A stretch of 64,000 nt of DNA, taken from Bacillota bacterium (GTDB lineage Bacteria; Bacillota; Bacilli; Paenibacillales; NBRC-103111). Every line of letters begins with the position of its first letter. Positions within the stretch are counted from its first letter, which is position 1. A program made the translations under genes and the position numbers. Location of the stretch: the NCBI GenBank assembly GCA_023388055.1, contig JAEWGW010000011.1, positions 365,502 through 429,501 on the forward strand, written 5' to 3'. This document shows positions 49,180-57,630 of the stretch, piece by piece. Below the pieces are notes generated by a model, which did no database searches, had not been told where the DNA came from, and was given only the letters and a program-made list of their open reading frames with translations.

Positions 49180-49716
49180 ATGAATCGTGCATTGGGAACG
49201 GCACTCTTAAGCGTAGGCGCCGCGCAGCTGCTGAAGGTGCCCATATCGTTTGCCAATACGGGGCAGTGGCGATGGTCGGCGATTACCGAATCCGGCGGGA
49301 TGCCCAGCTCCCATTCCGCAGGTGCGGCTGCTCTGGCTTCTTATACGGCCCTCAAAAAAGGAACCCATTCCATGGAATTTGCCATCAGCGCCCTTTATGG
49401 CCTGATCGTGATGGCGGACGCCATGGGAGTGCGGCGGCATGCCGGAGAAATCGCTGTAGAGGTGAATGCCCTGGGACAGCGGGTGGAGGTGCTGTCCGGC
49501 CGCCGGCCTCCAGGCATACGCCGCAAGCGCCCTGTGGCAGAGCTGGAGGAGAGGCTGGGCCATATGCCTATCGAGGTGGCTGCCGGCACTGCCCTCGGGA
49601 TTAGCATCGGAGCAGCCAGCTTTTTCAGCGAATGGGGCAAGGCGAAGCCTGCAGCGGTTGTCCAAGGTGCTGCGAAGGATTGGCTCTCCCGGGCCCGCAA
49701 GCGGATCGGGGTTTGA
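49180..49716 (+). CDS. Divergent PAP2-family protein (YuiD-like)
   Basis: The 178-residue membrane protein carries TESGGMPSSHSAGAAALA, the core of the PAP2 phosphatase motif with its catalytic His, and a second region with RRHAGEIAVEVNALGQ. Divergent PAP2 proteins such as B. subtilis YuiD lack part of the full phosphatase motif set; activity on lipid phosphates is not shown. GGGGTGG precedes the start. It may be read together with the following GNAT gene. Confidence 0.8.
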   Translation: MNRALGTALLSVGAAQLLKVPISFANTGQWRWSAITESGGMPSSHSAGAAALASYTALKKGTHSMEFAISALYGLIVMADAMGVRRHAGEIAVEVNALGQRVEVLSGRRPPGIRRKRPVAELEERLGHMPIEVAAGTALGISIGAASFFSEWGKAKPAAVVQGAAKDWLSRARKRIGV

Positions 49717-49779
49717 CGGATGGGATGAAGCAAGCTATGATGATTCCTAGTTTAGAAATAGATAGGAGTCTGATGATCT

Positions 49780-50217
49780 GTGACCATTATCCCCGTTACA
49801 ACCCGCCAGGAGCTGGACGCCTGCCTGGCCATCCGCATGAAGGTGTTCGTTGACGAGCAGCAGGTTCCGGTTGCTGAGGAGCTGGACGAATATGATGCTT
49901 CCCCGCAGGCTTGCCATCATGTGCTTTTGTTCGATGGGGACAAGCCTGTTGCCACCGGGCGTTGGAAGGTATATGAAGAGGGCACCGCCAAGCTGCAGCG
50001 GATTGCGGTTCTGAAGGAATACCGCGGCGGCGGCACAGGCCGTCTGTTGATGGCGACGCTGGAGGACAGTGCCCGCCAGGCCGGTATGCAGCGGACCATT
50101 CTGGACGGCCAGTGCCAGGCCGAGGGTTTTTATAACAAGCTTGGTTATTTTACGGTATCCACGGAGCCATTCTTGGATGCCGGCATTCTCCATGTGCGGA
50201 TGCAGAAGGAGCTATAA
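49780..50217 (+). CDS. GNAT-family N-acetyltransferase (YjcF-like)
   Basis: GTG 49780 gives 145 residues. The sequence CLAIRMKVFVDEQQVPVAEELDEYD, followed by GRWKV and LQRIAVLKEYRGGGTGRLLM (acetyl-CoA loop), matches the YjcF/ElaA type of short GNAT proteins. AGGAGT lies about 13 bases upstream. The acceptor substrate is unknown. The gene converges on argS, with 28 bp between the stops. Confidence 0.83.
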   Translation: MTIIPVTTRQELDACLAIRMKVFVDEQQVPVAEELDEYDASPQACHHVLLFDGDKPVATGRWKVYEEGTAKLQRIAVLKEYRGGGTGRLLMATLEDSARQAGMQRTILDGQCQAEGFYNKLGYFTVSTEPFLDAGILHVRMQKEL

Positions 50218-50245
50218 GCAACTGCAAGTAACTCCGGCTAATCGT

Positions 50246-52135
50246 TTACATCCTATCGGGAGCAGGTAGGCCAAGCACTTCGAGGCTGTCGCCCAGCGTC
50301 TCCCGGGTACGGTCCGTCAGCCATAAGCGGAATTGGAGCAGTGCATCCTCACCAGCCTTCAGAATGGGGCAATGGGCATAAAATTGGTTAAACAGCGCCG
50401 CCAGCTCATGGGCATAATGGGCAATCAATTGAGGCGCCAGCTCGGCTCCTGCCGCGGCAAGGGTTTCCTGCCAGCCGGACAGGTGGCGCAGCAGCGCATG
50501 CTCTTCCTCCGCTAGCAGTGGGAAGCTATCCGGTACTGTGAACGCAGCAGCGCCGGAGGCTTCTTTTGCTTTGTGGAGAACCTTGCAGGAGCGGGCATAG
50601 GCATACATCAGGTAGATGCCCGTATTGCCTGTGACCTCCGTCGCCTGATCCAGATCAAATACGACCTCCGTCTGCAGGCTGTAACGCAGCAGGTAATAAC
50701 GGATTGCCGCGGCCGCCAGTGCCTTGCTGGAGATACCGCTTTTATCCTCTTGCTTGCTGCGGATCATCTCCTCCATCCGGGCGAGCAGAGTCTGATTACG
50801 GATACCGATGCCCTGTCTGCCGGACATGGCATAGGAGGTTTTCCCGGCACTGGTGTCTACACCCAGCTCGGCTGCTGAGGCGGGGCTTAGTGAAACCACG
50901 CCGTAAGCCACGTGATGCAGATGATCCGCCTGTTTCTGAAAACCAAGGGCTGCCAGCGCCTGCTTCACCACCGCTTGCGGATACTCCTGGCGCTGGTCGA
51001 TGACGTTAATCACCATCTCGCCGTACCCGAAGGCTTGTTCTCCCGCACCTTCCGCTGCCGTGGTCCAAACCGGGCCGTTCCAAGGCTGGTACCGGAAATT
51101 TCGTCCCAGTAGACCGAACTTCCAGAGGTGGTAAGCAATATCCTTGGCCGTATAGGTCAGGATTCCGTTAGAGCGCACCAGCACCTTGTCGGCCACAAAC
51201 TCCGTCTCTGTTTCCACCGGGTTATCCCCTTCATGCTGCTTCAGAATCCAACAGCCTGCAAGCTTGCCTTCCTCCACCCGGACAAAAAGCCCCGTCTTCA
51301 CCAGCAATCGGGTTGCCGCATCCCAGAAGCCCTCCCGCACAATATTACTCTCCCAAACCAGAAGATCGTACCCGATTTGGAAACCGGCCATTTCCTCCAG
51401 ATGCTCCTTCACAATCCGCTCTGCGGTTACGGCCCCCAGCCATGCAAGGTTGTTCCCGCCCTCCTCCAGGGCATGAAGCACGCGGCTCCGCTCCTTCGTA
51501 AGCCCCGGTTCTTCCTGATATGTGCGGTTTATTGCCGCATACAGGTCCCAGCAGTAATCGCCGAAGCGCTGCTGCGTCCCTTTTATGGGCAGATGGAGTA
51601 GTCCCACCATCGTATCCGCCAGCTGGTTGCCCAAGTCGTCGATGTAGTTGTGGATCTCCACCTGGTAACCCAACCGCTTCAGCAGTCTGCCCAGGGTATC
51701 CCCGATGCAGGAATTGCGGAGATGCCCGATATGTGCGCTTTTGTTAGGATTTATACTGGTGTGTTCAATAATCACTTTCCCGGTTGGGGCAGGGGGGAGG
51801 CTGAAGGAGGAGCCGGCCCATTCCCGCCAATCCACATAGAAGTTTACAAACCCGGGAGGCGCGGTTTCAATCCGGGCCATGATGCGACCAAGCCACAGGT
51901 CCTGCCGCAGAAGTCCGGTCAGCTCTTCCGCCAGCTTCATCGGGGGAAGGCGCAGCCGCTTGGCCAGCTGGAGGGGTGCATTGGTTGCATAATCCCCATG
52001 CCGCAGCTGTCCGGGCTGCTCTACAGTAAGCCGCAGCTCCCCGGCTCCGGTCAAGCTGCCATCCCCAGTCTCCCGCAGCAGCAGCTTCACCCCATTTTCC
52101 ACAGACGCTCTGACCTTTTGACCCAACATGCCCAT
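50246..52135 (-). CDS. argS: Arginyl-tRNA synthetase
   Basis: The 629-residue class-I enzyme has an N-terminal ArgRS-specific domain with DYATNAPLQLAKRL, the HIGH signature in NPNKSAHIGHLRNSC, the EIHNYIDDLG and VINVIDQRQEYP blocks, a KMSKS-equivalent AMSGRQGIGI and a C-terminal DALR anticodon-binding domain (YARSCKVLHKA, LAALFNQFYAHCPIL). It attaches arginine to tRNA(Arg). At 629 residues it is longer than the usual Bacillus enzyme (about 556), so it may be a second, inducible copy. GGAGGTG lies 5 bases before the ATG. A T-box leader controls it. Confidence 0.93.
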   Translation of the reverse strand: MGMLGQKVRASVENGVKLLLRETGDGSLTGAGELRLTVEQPGQLRHGDYATNAPLQLAKRLRLPPMKLAEELTGLLRQDLWLGRIMARIETAPPGFVNFYVDWREWAGSSFSLPPAPTGKVIIEHTSINPNKSAHIGHLRNSCIGDTLGRLLKRLGYQVEIHNYIDDLGNQLADTMVGLLHLPIKGTQQRFGDYCWDLYAAINRTYQEEPGLTKERSRVLHALEEGGNNLAWLGAVTAERIVKEHLEEMAGFQIGYDLLVWESNIVREGFWDAATRLLVKTGLFVRVEEGKLAGCWILKQHEGDNPVETETEFVADKVLVRSNGILTYTAKDIAYHLWKFGLLGRNFRYQPWNGPVWTTAAEGAGEQAFGYGEMVINVIDQRQEYPQAVVKQALAALGFQKQADHLHHVAYGVVSLSPASAAELGVDTSAGKTSYAMSGRQGIGIRNQTLLARMEEMIRSKQEDKSGISSKALAAAAIRYYLLRYSLQTEVVFDLDQATEVTGNTGIYLMYAYARSCKVLHKAKEASGAAAFTVPDSFPLLAEEEHALLRHLSGWQETLAAAGAELAPQLIAHYAHELAALFNQFYAHCPILKAGEDALLQFRLWLTDRTRETLGDSLEVLGLPAPDRM

Positions 52136-52179
52136 GCCGGCACCTCCACAGTTTCATTCCATTCTCATATCTGCGTAAA

Positions 52180-52422
52180 ACAAAAAAAGCTTCCGTCTCC
52201 ATCAAAGAGACGAAAGCTGACGCATTCGCGGTACCACTCTTATTGCCTCCCATAGACGGAAAGCCACTCAGATAAAGATAACGGTTTTACCGGGATTCCG
52301 CTGGAGGAATCCATCTCATGGGCCCGTTCGCATGGGGGAGGCGTACCGGGTTCCACCATCTCCGGCTCGCTGGGACTGCCTGCCCGAATGCTACTCTTCC
52401 ATTTCACAGATATTGAAAATAT
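52180..52422 (-). ncRNA. T-box riboswitch leader of argS
   Basis: On the minus strand the leader contains the T-box sequence AGAGTGGTACCGCG (52241-52227), directly followed by the terminator hairpin AGCTTTCGTCTC/GGAGACGGAAGCT (52218-52188) and a T-run. Upstream, Stem-I elements are seen: an AGTA motif near 52385 and an AG-bulge-like GGAGATGGTG near 52350. Candidate Arg specifier codons (CGA, CGG) occur near 52325. Uncharged tRNA(Arg) should stabilise the antiterminator and raise argS expression. Confidence 0.9.
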
Positions 52423-52429
52423 TGGACCC

Positions 52430-52458
52430 ATTATAGCAGCTGCCATCGCCCGCCGCAA
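52430..52458 (-). promoter_or_regulatory. Promoter of the argS T-box transcript
   Basis: On the minus strand TTGCGG (52458-52453) and TATAAT (52435-52430) are 17 bp apart, placing the start of the leader near 52423. Confidence 0.75.
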
Positions 52459-52561
52459 GCCCCCGGGTGGGACTTTTTCTAACCGTGAACTCGAAAAATC
52501 ATATATAGCATGAACTCGAAGGACGAACCTGGCCCCGGTAAAAAACTTTTTAAAAACCCCA

Positions 52562-52590
52562 TTGAAAAATGGGATTTGTTGTACTATAAT
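52562..52590 (+). promoter_or_regulatory. Promoter of the tRNA-Thr gene
   Basis: TTGAAA (52562-52567) and a perfect TATAAT (52585-52590) are 17 bp apart, 20 bp upstream of the tRNA. Confidence 0.8.
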
Positions 52591-52609
52591 TCTTTTTGCC
52601 GTTGTTTTT

Positions 52610-52680
52610 GCCGAGTTAGTTAAATGGCATAACAGTGCACTCGTAATGCACAATTAGCAGTTCGATTCTGCTACTCGGCA
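52610..52680 (+). tRNA. tRNA-Thr (anticodon CGU), unusual short D-arm
   Basis: The 71-base gene folds with a perfect acceptor stem GCCGAGT/ACTCGGC, D-arm GTTA-AATGGCA-TAAC, anticodon stem GTGCA/TGCAC with loop CTCGTAA (anticodon CGT), a 4-base variable loop and T-arm AGCAG-TTCGATT-CTGCT. The discriminator is A. The D-arm and AT-rich composition differ from the usual Firmicutes tRNA-Thr with TAGCTCAGTTGG. A strong promoter precedes it and a terminator follows, so it should be expressed. Confidence 0.88.
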
Positions 52681-52689
52681 CTGCCACAT

Positions 52690-52735
52690 ATCCGCTTGCC
52701 TATCCCTTTTTGGGAAATGCAGGCGGATTTTTTTG
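52690..52735 (+). terminator. Terminator of tRNA-Thr
   Basis: TCCGCTTGC pairs with GCAGGCGGA (one G-U) around an inner CCC/GGG stem, followed by seven T residues. Confidence 0.85.
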
Positions 52736-52828
52736 GGCGCTCCCTTGAACCACCGACCGCGGGCGGGCATATAGTATTCTACGCTGTAGCCTCGTGAAGG
52801 CACCCCTACGAAAGGTCGGTGGATAAGC

Positions 52829-53038
52829 ATGTCCAAGAACAAAACCGCCAAAAAGAATGAACCGCCCTCCAGTCTTGACCGGAACCGCTTCAATATGAAG
52901 GTAGTCACCTCCGATACCTGCCGGTCCTGCAAAACCCCTTGCTCCCGCGGGTTACGGTATGTGGAGCACATGAATGAACCCGGCTCCGTCGGCATCGGGG
53001 TGCCCTGCATCCTAACCCGGGGCAAAGGCTACAAGTAG
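52829..53038 (+). CDS. Small Cys-motif protein, 69 residues, unknown
   Basis: ATG 52829 follows GGTGG. The basic protein has a lysine-rich start (SKNKTAKKNE) and the motif DTCRSCKTPCSRG, then GIGVPCILTRGKG, giving four cysteines suited to metal binding. No membrane segment. It lies between the tRNA-Thr terminator and the spo0E-like gene on the other strand. The family is not recognised with certainty, though the style is of small conserved Bacillales proteins. Confidence 0.6.
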   Translation: MSKNKTAKKNEPPSSLDRNRFNMKVVTSDTCRSCKTPCSRGLRYVEHMNEPGSVGIGVPCILTRGKGYK

Positions 53039-53059
53039 CCGGCTCCTCTCTTGGAGGCA

Positions 53060-53082
53060 AAAATAAACCGCCTAGCAGGCGG
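53060..53082 (-). terminator. Terminator of the Spo0E-like gene
   Basis: On the minus strand CCGCCT-GCT-AGGCGG is followed by TTTATTTTT, 29 bp after the stop codon. Confidence 0.75.
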
Positions 53083-53110
53083 CATACACGAGTCGGTTCC
53101 TTTTGGAATT

Positions 53111-53287
53111 CTATGTTATGCCTAACCGCTGCCGTTTCATCTCCTGCACAATCAGAATATCCAGACGCTGGCTCAGGGCAAGCACCCGGGGATCCAGAAG
53201 GTTAAACTGGTTCTGTTCGGCGAGATGGACCAGCAGCTTTTTTAATTCGCAGATTTCAACATCGAGTTTGTTGGGTAAAGGCTGCAT
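53111..53287 (-). CDS. Spo0E-like sporulation regulatory phosphatase
   Basis: The ATG at 53287 lies 7 bases after GGAGG and gives 58 residues. Two helices are expected, and the C-terminal one carries LSQRLDILIVQEMKRQ, the SQxLDxLI signature of Spo0E/YnzD/YisI aspartyl-phosphate phosphatases that dephosphorylate Spo0A~P and delay sporulation. Family members are typically 50-85 residues long. It is monocistronic, divergent from the amidase gene, with its own terminator. Confidence 0.85.
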   Translation of the reverse strand: MQPLPNKLDVEICELKKLLVHLAEQNQFNLLDPRVLALSQRLDILIVQEMKRQRLGIT

Positions 53288-53468
53288 TCATTGTCCTCCA
53301 CGAAAGAACATTGTTGGATGAAGTGTTATTTGTTGGAGTATGTAAGCTGCTTATTAATTGTAACGGATATGTATTCGGCAGATCAAGCGGTTGTTGTTGG
53401 AAAGCCCGGACTAATCCGGCTGCGCCCGAATAGACTGGTTGTATCAAACGCCGGAGAGGGGGATCGGC

Positions 53469-54242
53469 ATGGACATCGTCTGGAAAGGCAATCAGCATAC
53501 CAACTCCAGCCCGCGCAACGGGATTGTTCCTTTTGTCATCGTCAACCACATTTCGGCAGGGACCATGAGCAGCATGGACAACTGGTTTACCAACCCCGGC
53601 AACCAGGTTTCCTCCGCCCATTTCGGGGTGGCCCGGGACGGCAGGATCCATCAGTATGTGGCTGTTGACCGGATGGCCTGGGCCAACGGGATTCCGCAAT
53701 CGCAATTTGCCAGAGCAACAGCCCAAGTCGTGCATGACATGAATATGAATCCGAACCTTTATACCGTCTCCATCGAACATGAAGGAACGGACGGGAATCT
53801 GACGGAAGCCCAGTTCCAATCCTCCGTTTGGCTGCACCGGCATATCCGGAAGATCATCCGGGACACCTGGCAGAGGGATTTTCCGCTGGATACGTACCAT
53901 GTGTTGGGGCATTACCAAATCAATCCGGTCCAGAAGCCGGACTGTCCGGGGCCGAAATTTCCTTGGGCACGGCTGTACCAAACCCTGGCTGAGCCGGAGA
54001 TAGGAGATGAGGAAATGGAAGAGCTGCTTGCCCGTTTAACAGCATTGGAGGCGCAAAAGGCACAGTTGGAGGCAAGATTGGCGGCGCTGGAGGCTGTGGA
54101 GCATCTTCCGGGCATTCCCGAATGGGCGCAGGAAGCTGTAAACAAAGCAGTCGCCCAGGGGCTGATTGATACTCCGCAGGGAGGCTCCTATGACTTCTAC
54201 CGTATTCTAACCATTCTGAACCGCAAGGGTCTGCTTGGGTAA
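53469..54242 (+). CDS. N-acetylmuramoyl-L-alanine amidase (Amidase_2)
   Basis: ATG 53469 follows GAGAGGGGG; 257 residues. The amidase domain (about 1-170) shows the zinc ligands His 27 (VIVNHISAG), His 148 (YHVLGHYQI) and Cys 159 (DCPGPKFPW), and the SIEHEG segment. A Glu/Ala-rich coiled coil (about 178-215) leads to a C-terminal unit IPEWAQEAVNKAVAQGLI, also seen in Paenibacillus spore or phage lysins. No signal peptide is visible, which suits a prophage-type lysin or a mother-cell enzyme; no phage genes surround it. Confidence 0.87.
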   Translation: MDIVWKGNQHTNSSPRNGIVPFVIVNHISAGTMSSMDNWFTNPGNQVSSAHFGVARDGRIHQYVAVDRMAWANGIPQSQFARATAQVVHDMNMNPNLYTVSIEHEGTDGNLTEAQFQSSVWLHRHIRKIIRDTWQRDFPLDTYHVLGHYQINPVQKPDCPGPKFPWARLYQTLAEPEIGDEEMEELLARLTALEAQKAQLEARLAALEAVEHLPGIPEWAQEAVNKAVAQGLIDTPQGGSYDFYRILTILNRKGLLG

Positions 54243-54265
54243 TAACCTCCACCACGCCAGCAAAA

Positions 54266-54317
54266 AACGGCACCTCCCGGGAAAGGATTTCCCAAAGGGG
54301 GTGCCGTGTTGTGTTTT
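54266..54317 (+). terminator. Terminator between amidase and gltX genes
   Basis: ACGGCACCTCCC pairs with GGGGGTGCCGT around an inner GGGAAA/TTTCCC stem, with T residues following on the plus strand; it can also serve gltX on the minus strand. Confidence 0.75.
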
Positions 54318-54319
54318 TC

Positions 54320-55771
54320 TTACAGCTGCGCCAGGCTTGCCTTCAGACGGCTCAAAGCCTCGGCCTTGCCGATAATCTCCAGAATGTCGGTGGCGCCTCC
54401 GGGCGTGTTCATGAGGCCGGAAACGGCCACACGGGTTACCCACATCAGGGCTCCGGCTTTGACGCCGGCGGCTTCACTCAGGTTCTTCAGACGTTCGAAC
54501 AGGGCATCGTTCTCCCAAACCTCGGCCGATTCCAGCGATTCGATGATGGTGGGGAGCAGCTCCTTGGCCAGCTCGGCAGTGACCTTGTTCTTCTTGTTGA
54601 CGAACAGCTCCACATCCAGCTCCGGCATGGCTTCGAAGAAGGAGACCATCTCCGGAATCTGGGAAAACTTCTCCAGGCGGGACTGGATCAGGGTCGGGAG
54701 CTTGTCCTTGTTGATTTCCGGCTTCGTAATAGCCTTCTCCAGGTACGGAGCGGCCAGGGTACGGAAGGCGTCGGCGGGCAGCTTGCGGATATAGGCGCTG
54801 TTGAACCAGAGCAGCTTGTCGTAGTCGAATACAGCCGGGGACTTGTTGATGGTGTCCACACTGAATACCCGGGACAGATCCTCCAGGTTGAAGAACTCTT
54901 CATTGGTGTTCCCCGGACTCCAGCCGAGAAGCGCAATGTAGTTAATGATGGCCTCGGGCAGATACCCGTCCTCTACCAGATCCTGGAAACTGACGGAGCC
55001 GTGGCGCTTGGACAGCTTGGACACCGACCCGTCCTCATTCCGGCCCATAATAAGCGGCAGATGCACGAAGATTGGGGTTTCCCAGCCGAACATGCTGTAC
55101 AGCTGTACATACAGAGGAGTGGAGGTTACATACTCCGAGCCGCGGACCACATGGGTAATATCCATCAGATGGTCATCCACCACATTGGCCAGATTGTATG
55201 TAGGATAACCGTCGGCTTTGATCAGAACGGCGTCCTGAAGCTCCGCATTATCAATGGAAATTTCGCCGAATACCGTATCCGTATAGGAAGTGGTGCCGGT
55301 CAACGGATTCTTCTGGCGGATGACATACGGCAGGCCCGAAGCCAGCTTGGCTTCCACCTCGGCTTGAGACAAGCTCCGGCAATGGCGGTCATAGCCGCCT
55401 GAACCGTTTTCCCCTTGGAGAGAGGAGAGGCGTTCCTTATCGCAGAAGCAATAGTACGCGTGGCCGTTCTCCACCAGCTTGCGGGCATGCTCCAGGTAAA
55501 TGTCTTTGCGTTCGCTTTGTACGTAAGGCCCGCGGCTGCCGCCGATATCGGGGCCTTCGTCGTGGTGCAAACCCGCCAGGTTCAGAGTGTCATAGATGAC
55601 CTGGACAGCTTGATCCACCAGCCGTTCACGGTCCGTATCCTCGATCCGGAGAATGAAGGTGCCTCCTTTGGACTTGGCCAGCAGGTAGGCATATAAAGCG
55701 GTTCTCAGGTTGCCGATATGCATGTAGCCGGTTGGGCTTGGTGCAAATCTGGTTACGATGGGGTTCATCAT
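54320..55771 (-). CDS. gltX: Glutamyl-tRNA synthetase
   Basis: The ATG at 55771 gives 483 residues beginning MMNPIVTRFAPSPTGYMHIG, the class-I HIGH region, and KMSKS-equivalent KLSKRHGSVS near residue 240. Other landmarks are EDTDRERLVDQAVQVIYDTL, CYCFCDKERL-type zinc-side region and the C-terminal helical anticodon-binding domain. It charges tRNA(Glu), and in most Firmicutes also tRNA(Gln). The frame stays open upstream but without similarity; AAGGAG lies 13 bases before the chosen start. No T-box is seen upstream. Confidence 0.94.
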   Translation of the reverse strand: MMNPIVTRFAPSPTGYMHIGNLRTALYAYLLAKSKGGTFILRIEDTDRERLVDQAVQVIYDTLNLAGLHHDEGPDIGGSRGPYVQSERKDIYLEHARKLVENGHAYYCFCDKERLSSLQGENGSGGYDRHCRSLSQAEVEAKLASGLPYVIRQKNPLTGTTSYTDTVFGEISIDNAELQDAVLIKADGYPTYNLANVVDDHLMDITHVVRGSEYVTSTPLYVQLYSMFGWETPIFVHLPLIMGRNEDGSVSKLSKRHGSVSFQDLVEDGYLPEAIINYIALLGWSPGNTNEEFFNLEDLSRVFSVDTINKSPAVFDYDKLLWFNSAYIRKLPADAFRTLAAPYLEKAITKPEINKDKLPTLIQSRLEKFSQIPEMVSFFEAMPELDVELFVNKKNKVTAELAKELLPTIIESLESAEVWENDALFERLKNLSEAAGVKAGALMWVTRVAVSGLMNTPGGATDILEIIGKAEALSRLKASLAQL

Positions 55772-55991
55772 GGTTACGTGACTGCTCCTTCTTGAATCTT
55801 GTTTATAAGCTACTCCATATTGTAGCAGGAAGCCGCCATAAAGCCAATGCCCCGGGTGTTTGGAGGCCTGCCGGGAGGTCTGTGAAAAAGGAGAGTTTTT
55901 TTTCAAGAAAAAATGAACTTGCTTCGCAACTCTTTCCGTTTGTCCGAGTATAATTGGGTATCAAATTTCATCAGCATGCGGAGGTACATAC

Positions 55992-56603
55992 ATGACGAGA
56001 TTCAGAAGAGTGGCAGCTTTGACGCTGGCCTTCTTCATGGTGGCCGGAGGAGCGGCGATTGCCGGTTCCCGGTGGGGCTCCTATGAGGGATATTCCAAGG
56101 TCCAGGTGAATGCCAACGGATCTACAATTAACAGCGCGGTTCCCGCGATCATGATGAATGGCGCAACGATGCTGCCCTTGCGGGAGACTGCATCGGCATT
56201 GAATTCCTTTATCAAGTGGGATGATGGCAGCCAGACGGCCAATATCTACCGGCCCAACGTGAACATGATCATGTCCCAGGAGCTGGATGAGAAGAAAGGC
56301 ACCGTCACCAGCATTTCCAAACCCTTCTTCAAGGTAGGCTTGGGGTACAATATCCGGTTTTTTGTCTTCGTCCAGATGGATTCCCTCAAGACCACCGTGG
56401 ACGGCTTCAAAATCAGTGTGCTGGATCCCGGCGGCAATGAGCTGGACAGCCGGGTATCCTCTGAATCGATCTATGATTACCTGTGGTCCAACGCCTCCTT
56501 CAATATCAAATTCTCCGAAGCGGGTAATTATACCGTCCGGTTCGCTCTTAAGGTGGACGGAGAATTCGTAACCGTAGGCGAAAAGCTGATCGTATCCGAG
56601 TAA
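55992..56603 (+). CDS. Secreted stalk-domain (copper-amine-oxidase N-like) protein
   Basis: GGAGG precedes ATG 55992. The 203-residue protein has a signal peptide (1-24), then a stalk domain with VNANGSTINSAVPAIMMNGA and LPLRETASALNSFIKWDDG, and a C-terminal beta-sandwich domain (about 95-203) ending KVDGEFVTVGEKLIV. This domain type recurs at 8.1 kb in the window. Probable role in the cell surface; no enzymatic residues are recognised. A TATAAT lies at 55949-55954, without a clear -35 box. Confidence 0.72.
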   Translation: MTRFRRVAALTLAFFMVAGGAAIAGSRWGSYEGYSKVQVNANGSTINSAVPAIMMNGATMLPLRETASALNSFIKWDDGSQTANIYRPNVNMIMSQELDEKKGTVTSISKPFFKVGLGYNIRFFVFVQMDSLKTTVDGFKISVLDPGGNELDSRVSSESIYDYLWSNASFNIKFSEAGNYTVRFALKVDGEFVTVGEKLIVSE

Positions 56604-56654
56604 CCTCTGCAAGACGCAGGTCGCCTTCCAAAAACAAACCGATTATGTTACATT

Positions 56655-56684
56655 GAAAAGAGTCGCCGTCAGGTGGCTCTTTTC
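56655..56684 (+). terminator. Intrinsic terminator
   Basis: GAAAAGAGTCGCC pairs with GGTGGCTCTTTTC (two G-U pairs) around a 4-base loop. Confidence 0.7.
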
Positions 56685-56734
56685 TTGTGTCATATCCGCA
56701 ATACCAGATGCTGATTGAAGAAGGTGACTGACTG

Positions 56735-57229
56735 ATGAATCATAACAGTGGCAATGTTTGGTTTGACCGTTTCGCTAATGCCGGCGAGAATGAATACGCG
56801 CTTGTTGGCGGTGAGCTTATCCGCGGCGGCTATTCCGCCTTCAGTGATCTGCTGGACGGCTTGCGCCGGCGTCTGACTGAGGCGAATGAGGAACAAATCC
56901 CGCAATTGAAGGAGCTGGTGGAGAGGGGCAGGAAGCTGATTCCCGATCCCGGAGCCATCAGTCCGTCCTGGGAGACCGTATGGGAGGATTTCGACCGGTA
57001 CATCGGCTATAAGCAGGAGGCGATGTCCACAGTAGCGGTGCCGGAGCGGGCTGGGGAGTGGCAGATTGTCATGAACAATCCCTATACCAACGAAGGAATC
57101 GCCTGTTATCCCGGTTTGTCCTTTCCCGAGGCGACATATCTCTACGCTTACTTCCGCAAGGACTTGAAGAAGAATGAATATCTGCGGATGCAAAAAATCG
57201 TGAATTTGCTGATGGTGCAGGGCGACTGA
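56735..57229 (+). CDS. Conserved-looking protein of 164 residues, unknown
   Basis: ATG 56735 follows GAAGGTGA. The protein appears soluble and largely helical, with VWFDRFANAGENEYALVGG at the start, a charged central helix (LRRRLTEANEEQIPQLKELV) and a C-terminal QIVMNNPYTNEGIACYPGL and RKDLKKNEYLRMQKIV. No catalytic motif is recognised and no family is assigned. It is followed by the DUF1292 gene in the same direction. Confidence 0.6.
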   Translation: MNHNSGNVWFDRFANAGENEYALVGGELIRGGYSAFSDLLDGLRRRLTEANEEQIPQLKELVERGRKLIPDPGAISPSWETVWEDFDRYIGYKQEAMSTVAVPERAGEWQIVMNNPYTNEGIACYPGLSFPEATYLYAYFRKDLKKNEYLRMQKIVNLLMVQGD

Positions 57230-57309
57230 TTTTGGAGCTTCATTGACCTGCTTCTGGGAAAATGTTACGATACAAGAAGCACGTACATCACATGAAATGA
57301 GGTTTCCAA

Positions 57310-57612
57310 ATGACCGAACACAACCACGATTGCGGTTGCGGGCATGATCATGACCATGAACACGAAGAAGAAGTCTTCTTGATTGCCGATGAAGAAGGCG
57401 TCGAACGCGAAATGGTAATGGTTTATTCCTTCGAATGCGACGAGAACGTATACGCTGTGCTGCTTGACCGGAATAATCCGGAATCCGACGGCGTCATCTT
57501 CCGTATTGAACAGGAAGGCGAGGACGCTTACCTGGTCAACATCGAGAATGATGAAGAGTGGCAGAAGGTTGTTGCCGCTTATGACGAAATTGTTGCTAGC
57601 GAACAACAATAA
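57310..57612 (+). CDS. DUF1292-family protein (YrzB-like)
   Basis: The 100-residue acidic protein has a His/Cys-rich N-terminus (HNHDCGCGHDHDHEHEEE) and the DUF1292 core VEREMVMVYSFECDENVYAVLLD and FRIEQEGEDAYLVNIENDEE. Its cellular role is unknown. The His/Cys tract could bind metal but is not a defined site. A terminator follows within 20 bp, so it may be the last gene of the unit. Confidence 0.85.
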   Translation: MTEHNHDCGCGHDHDHEHEEEVFLIADEEGVEREMVMVYSFECDENVYAVLLDRNNPESDGVIFRIEQEGEDAYLVNIENDEEWQKVVAAYDEIVASEQQ

Positions 57613-57630
57613 ATAATAATGCCTGTAAGA

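Noticed and set aside
52240..52653. 137-residue frame on the minus strand upstream of argS
   Set aside because: It covers the T-box leader, promoter and part of the tRNA-Thr gene; no ribosome site.
53469..54242. Prophage, suggested by the amidase
   Set aside because: No holin, structural, integrase or regulatory phage genes are nearby; neighbours are ordinary chromosomal genes.
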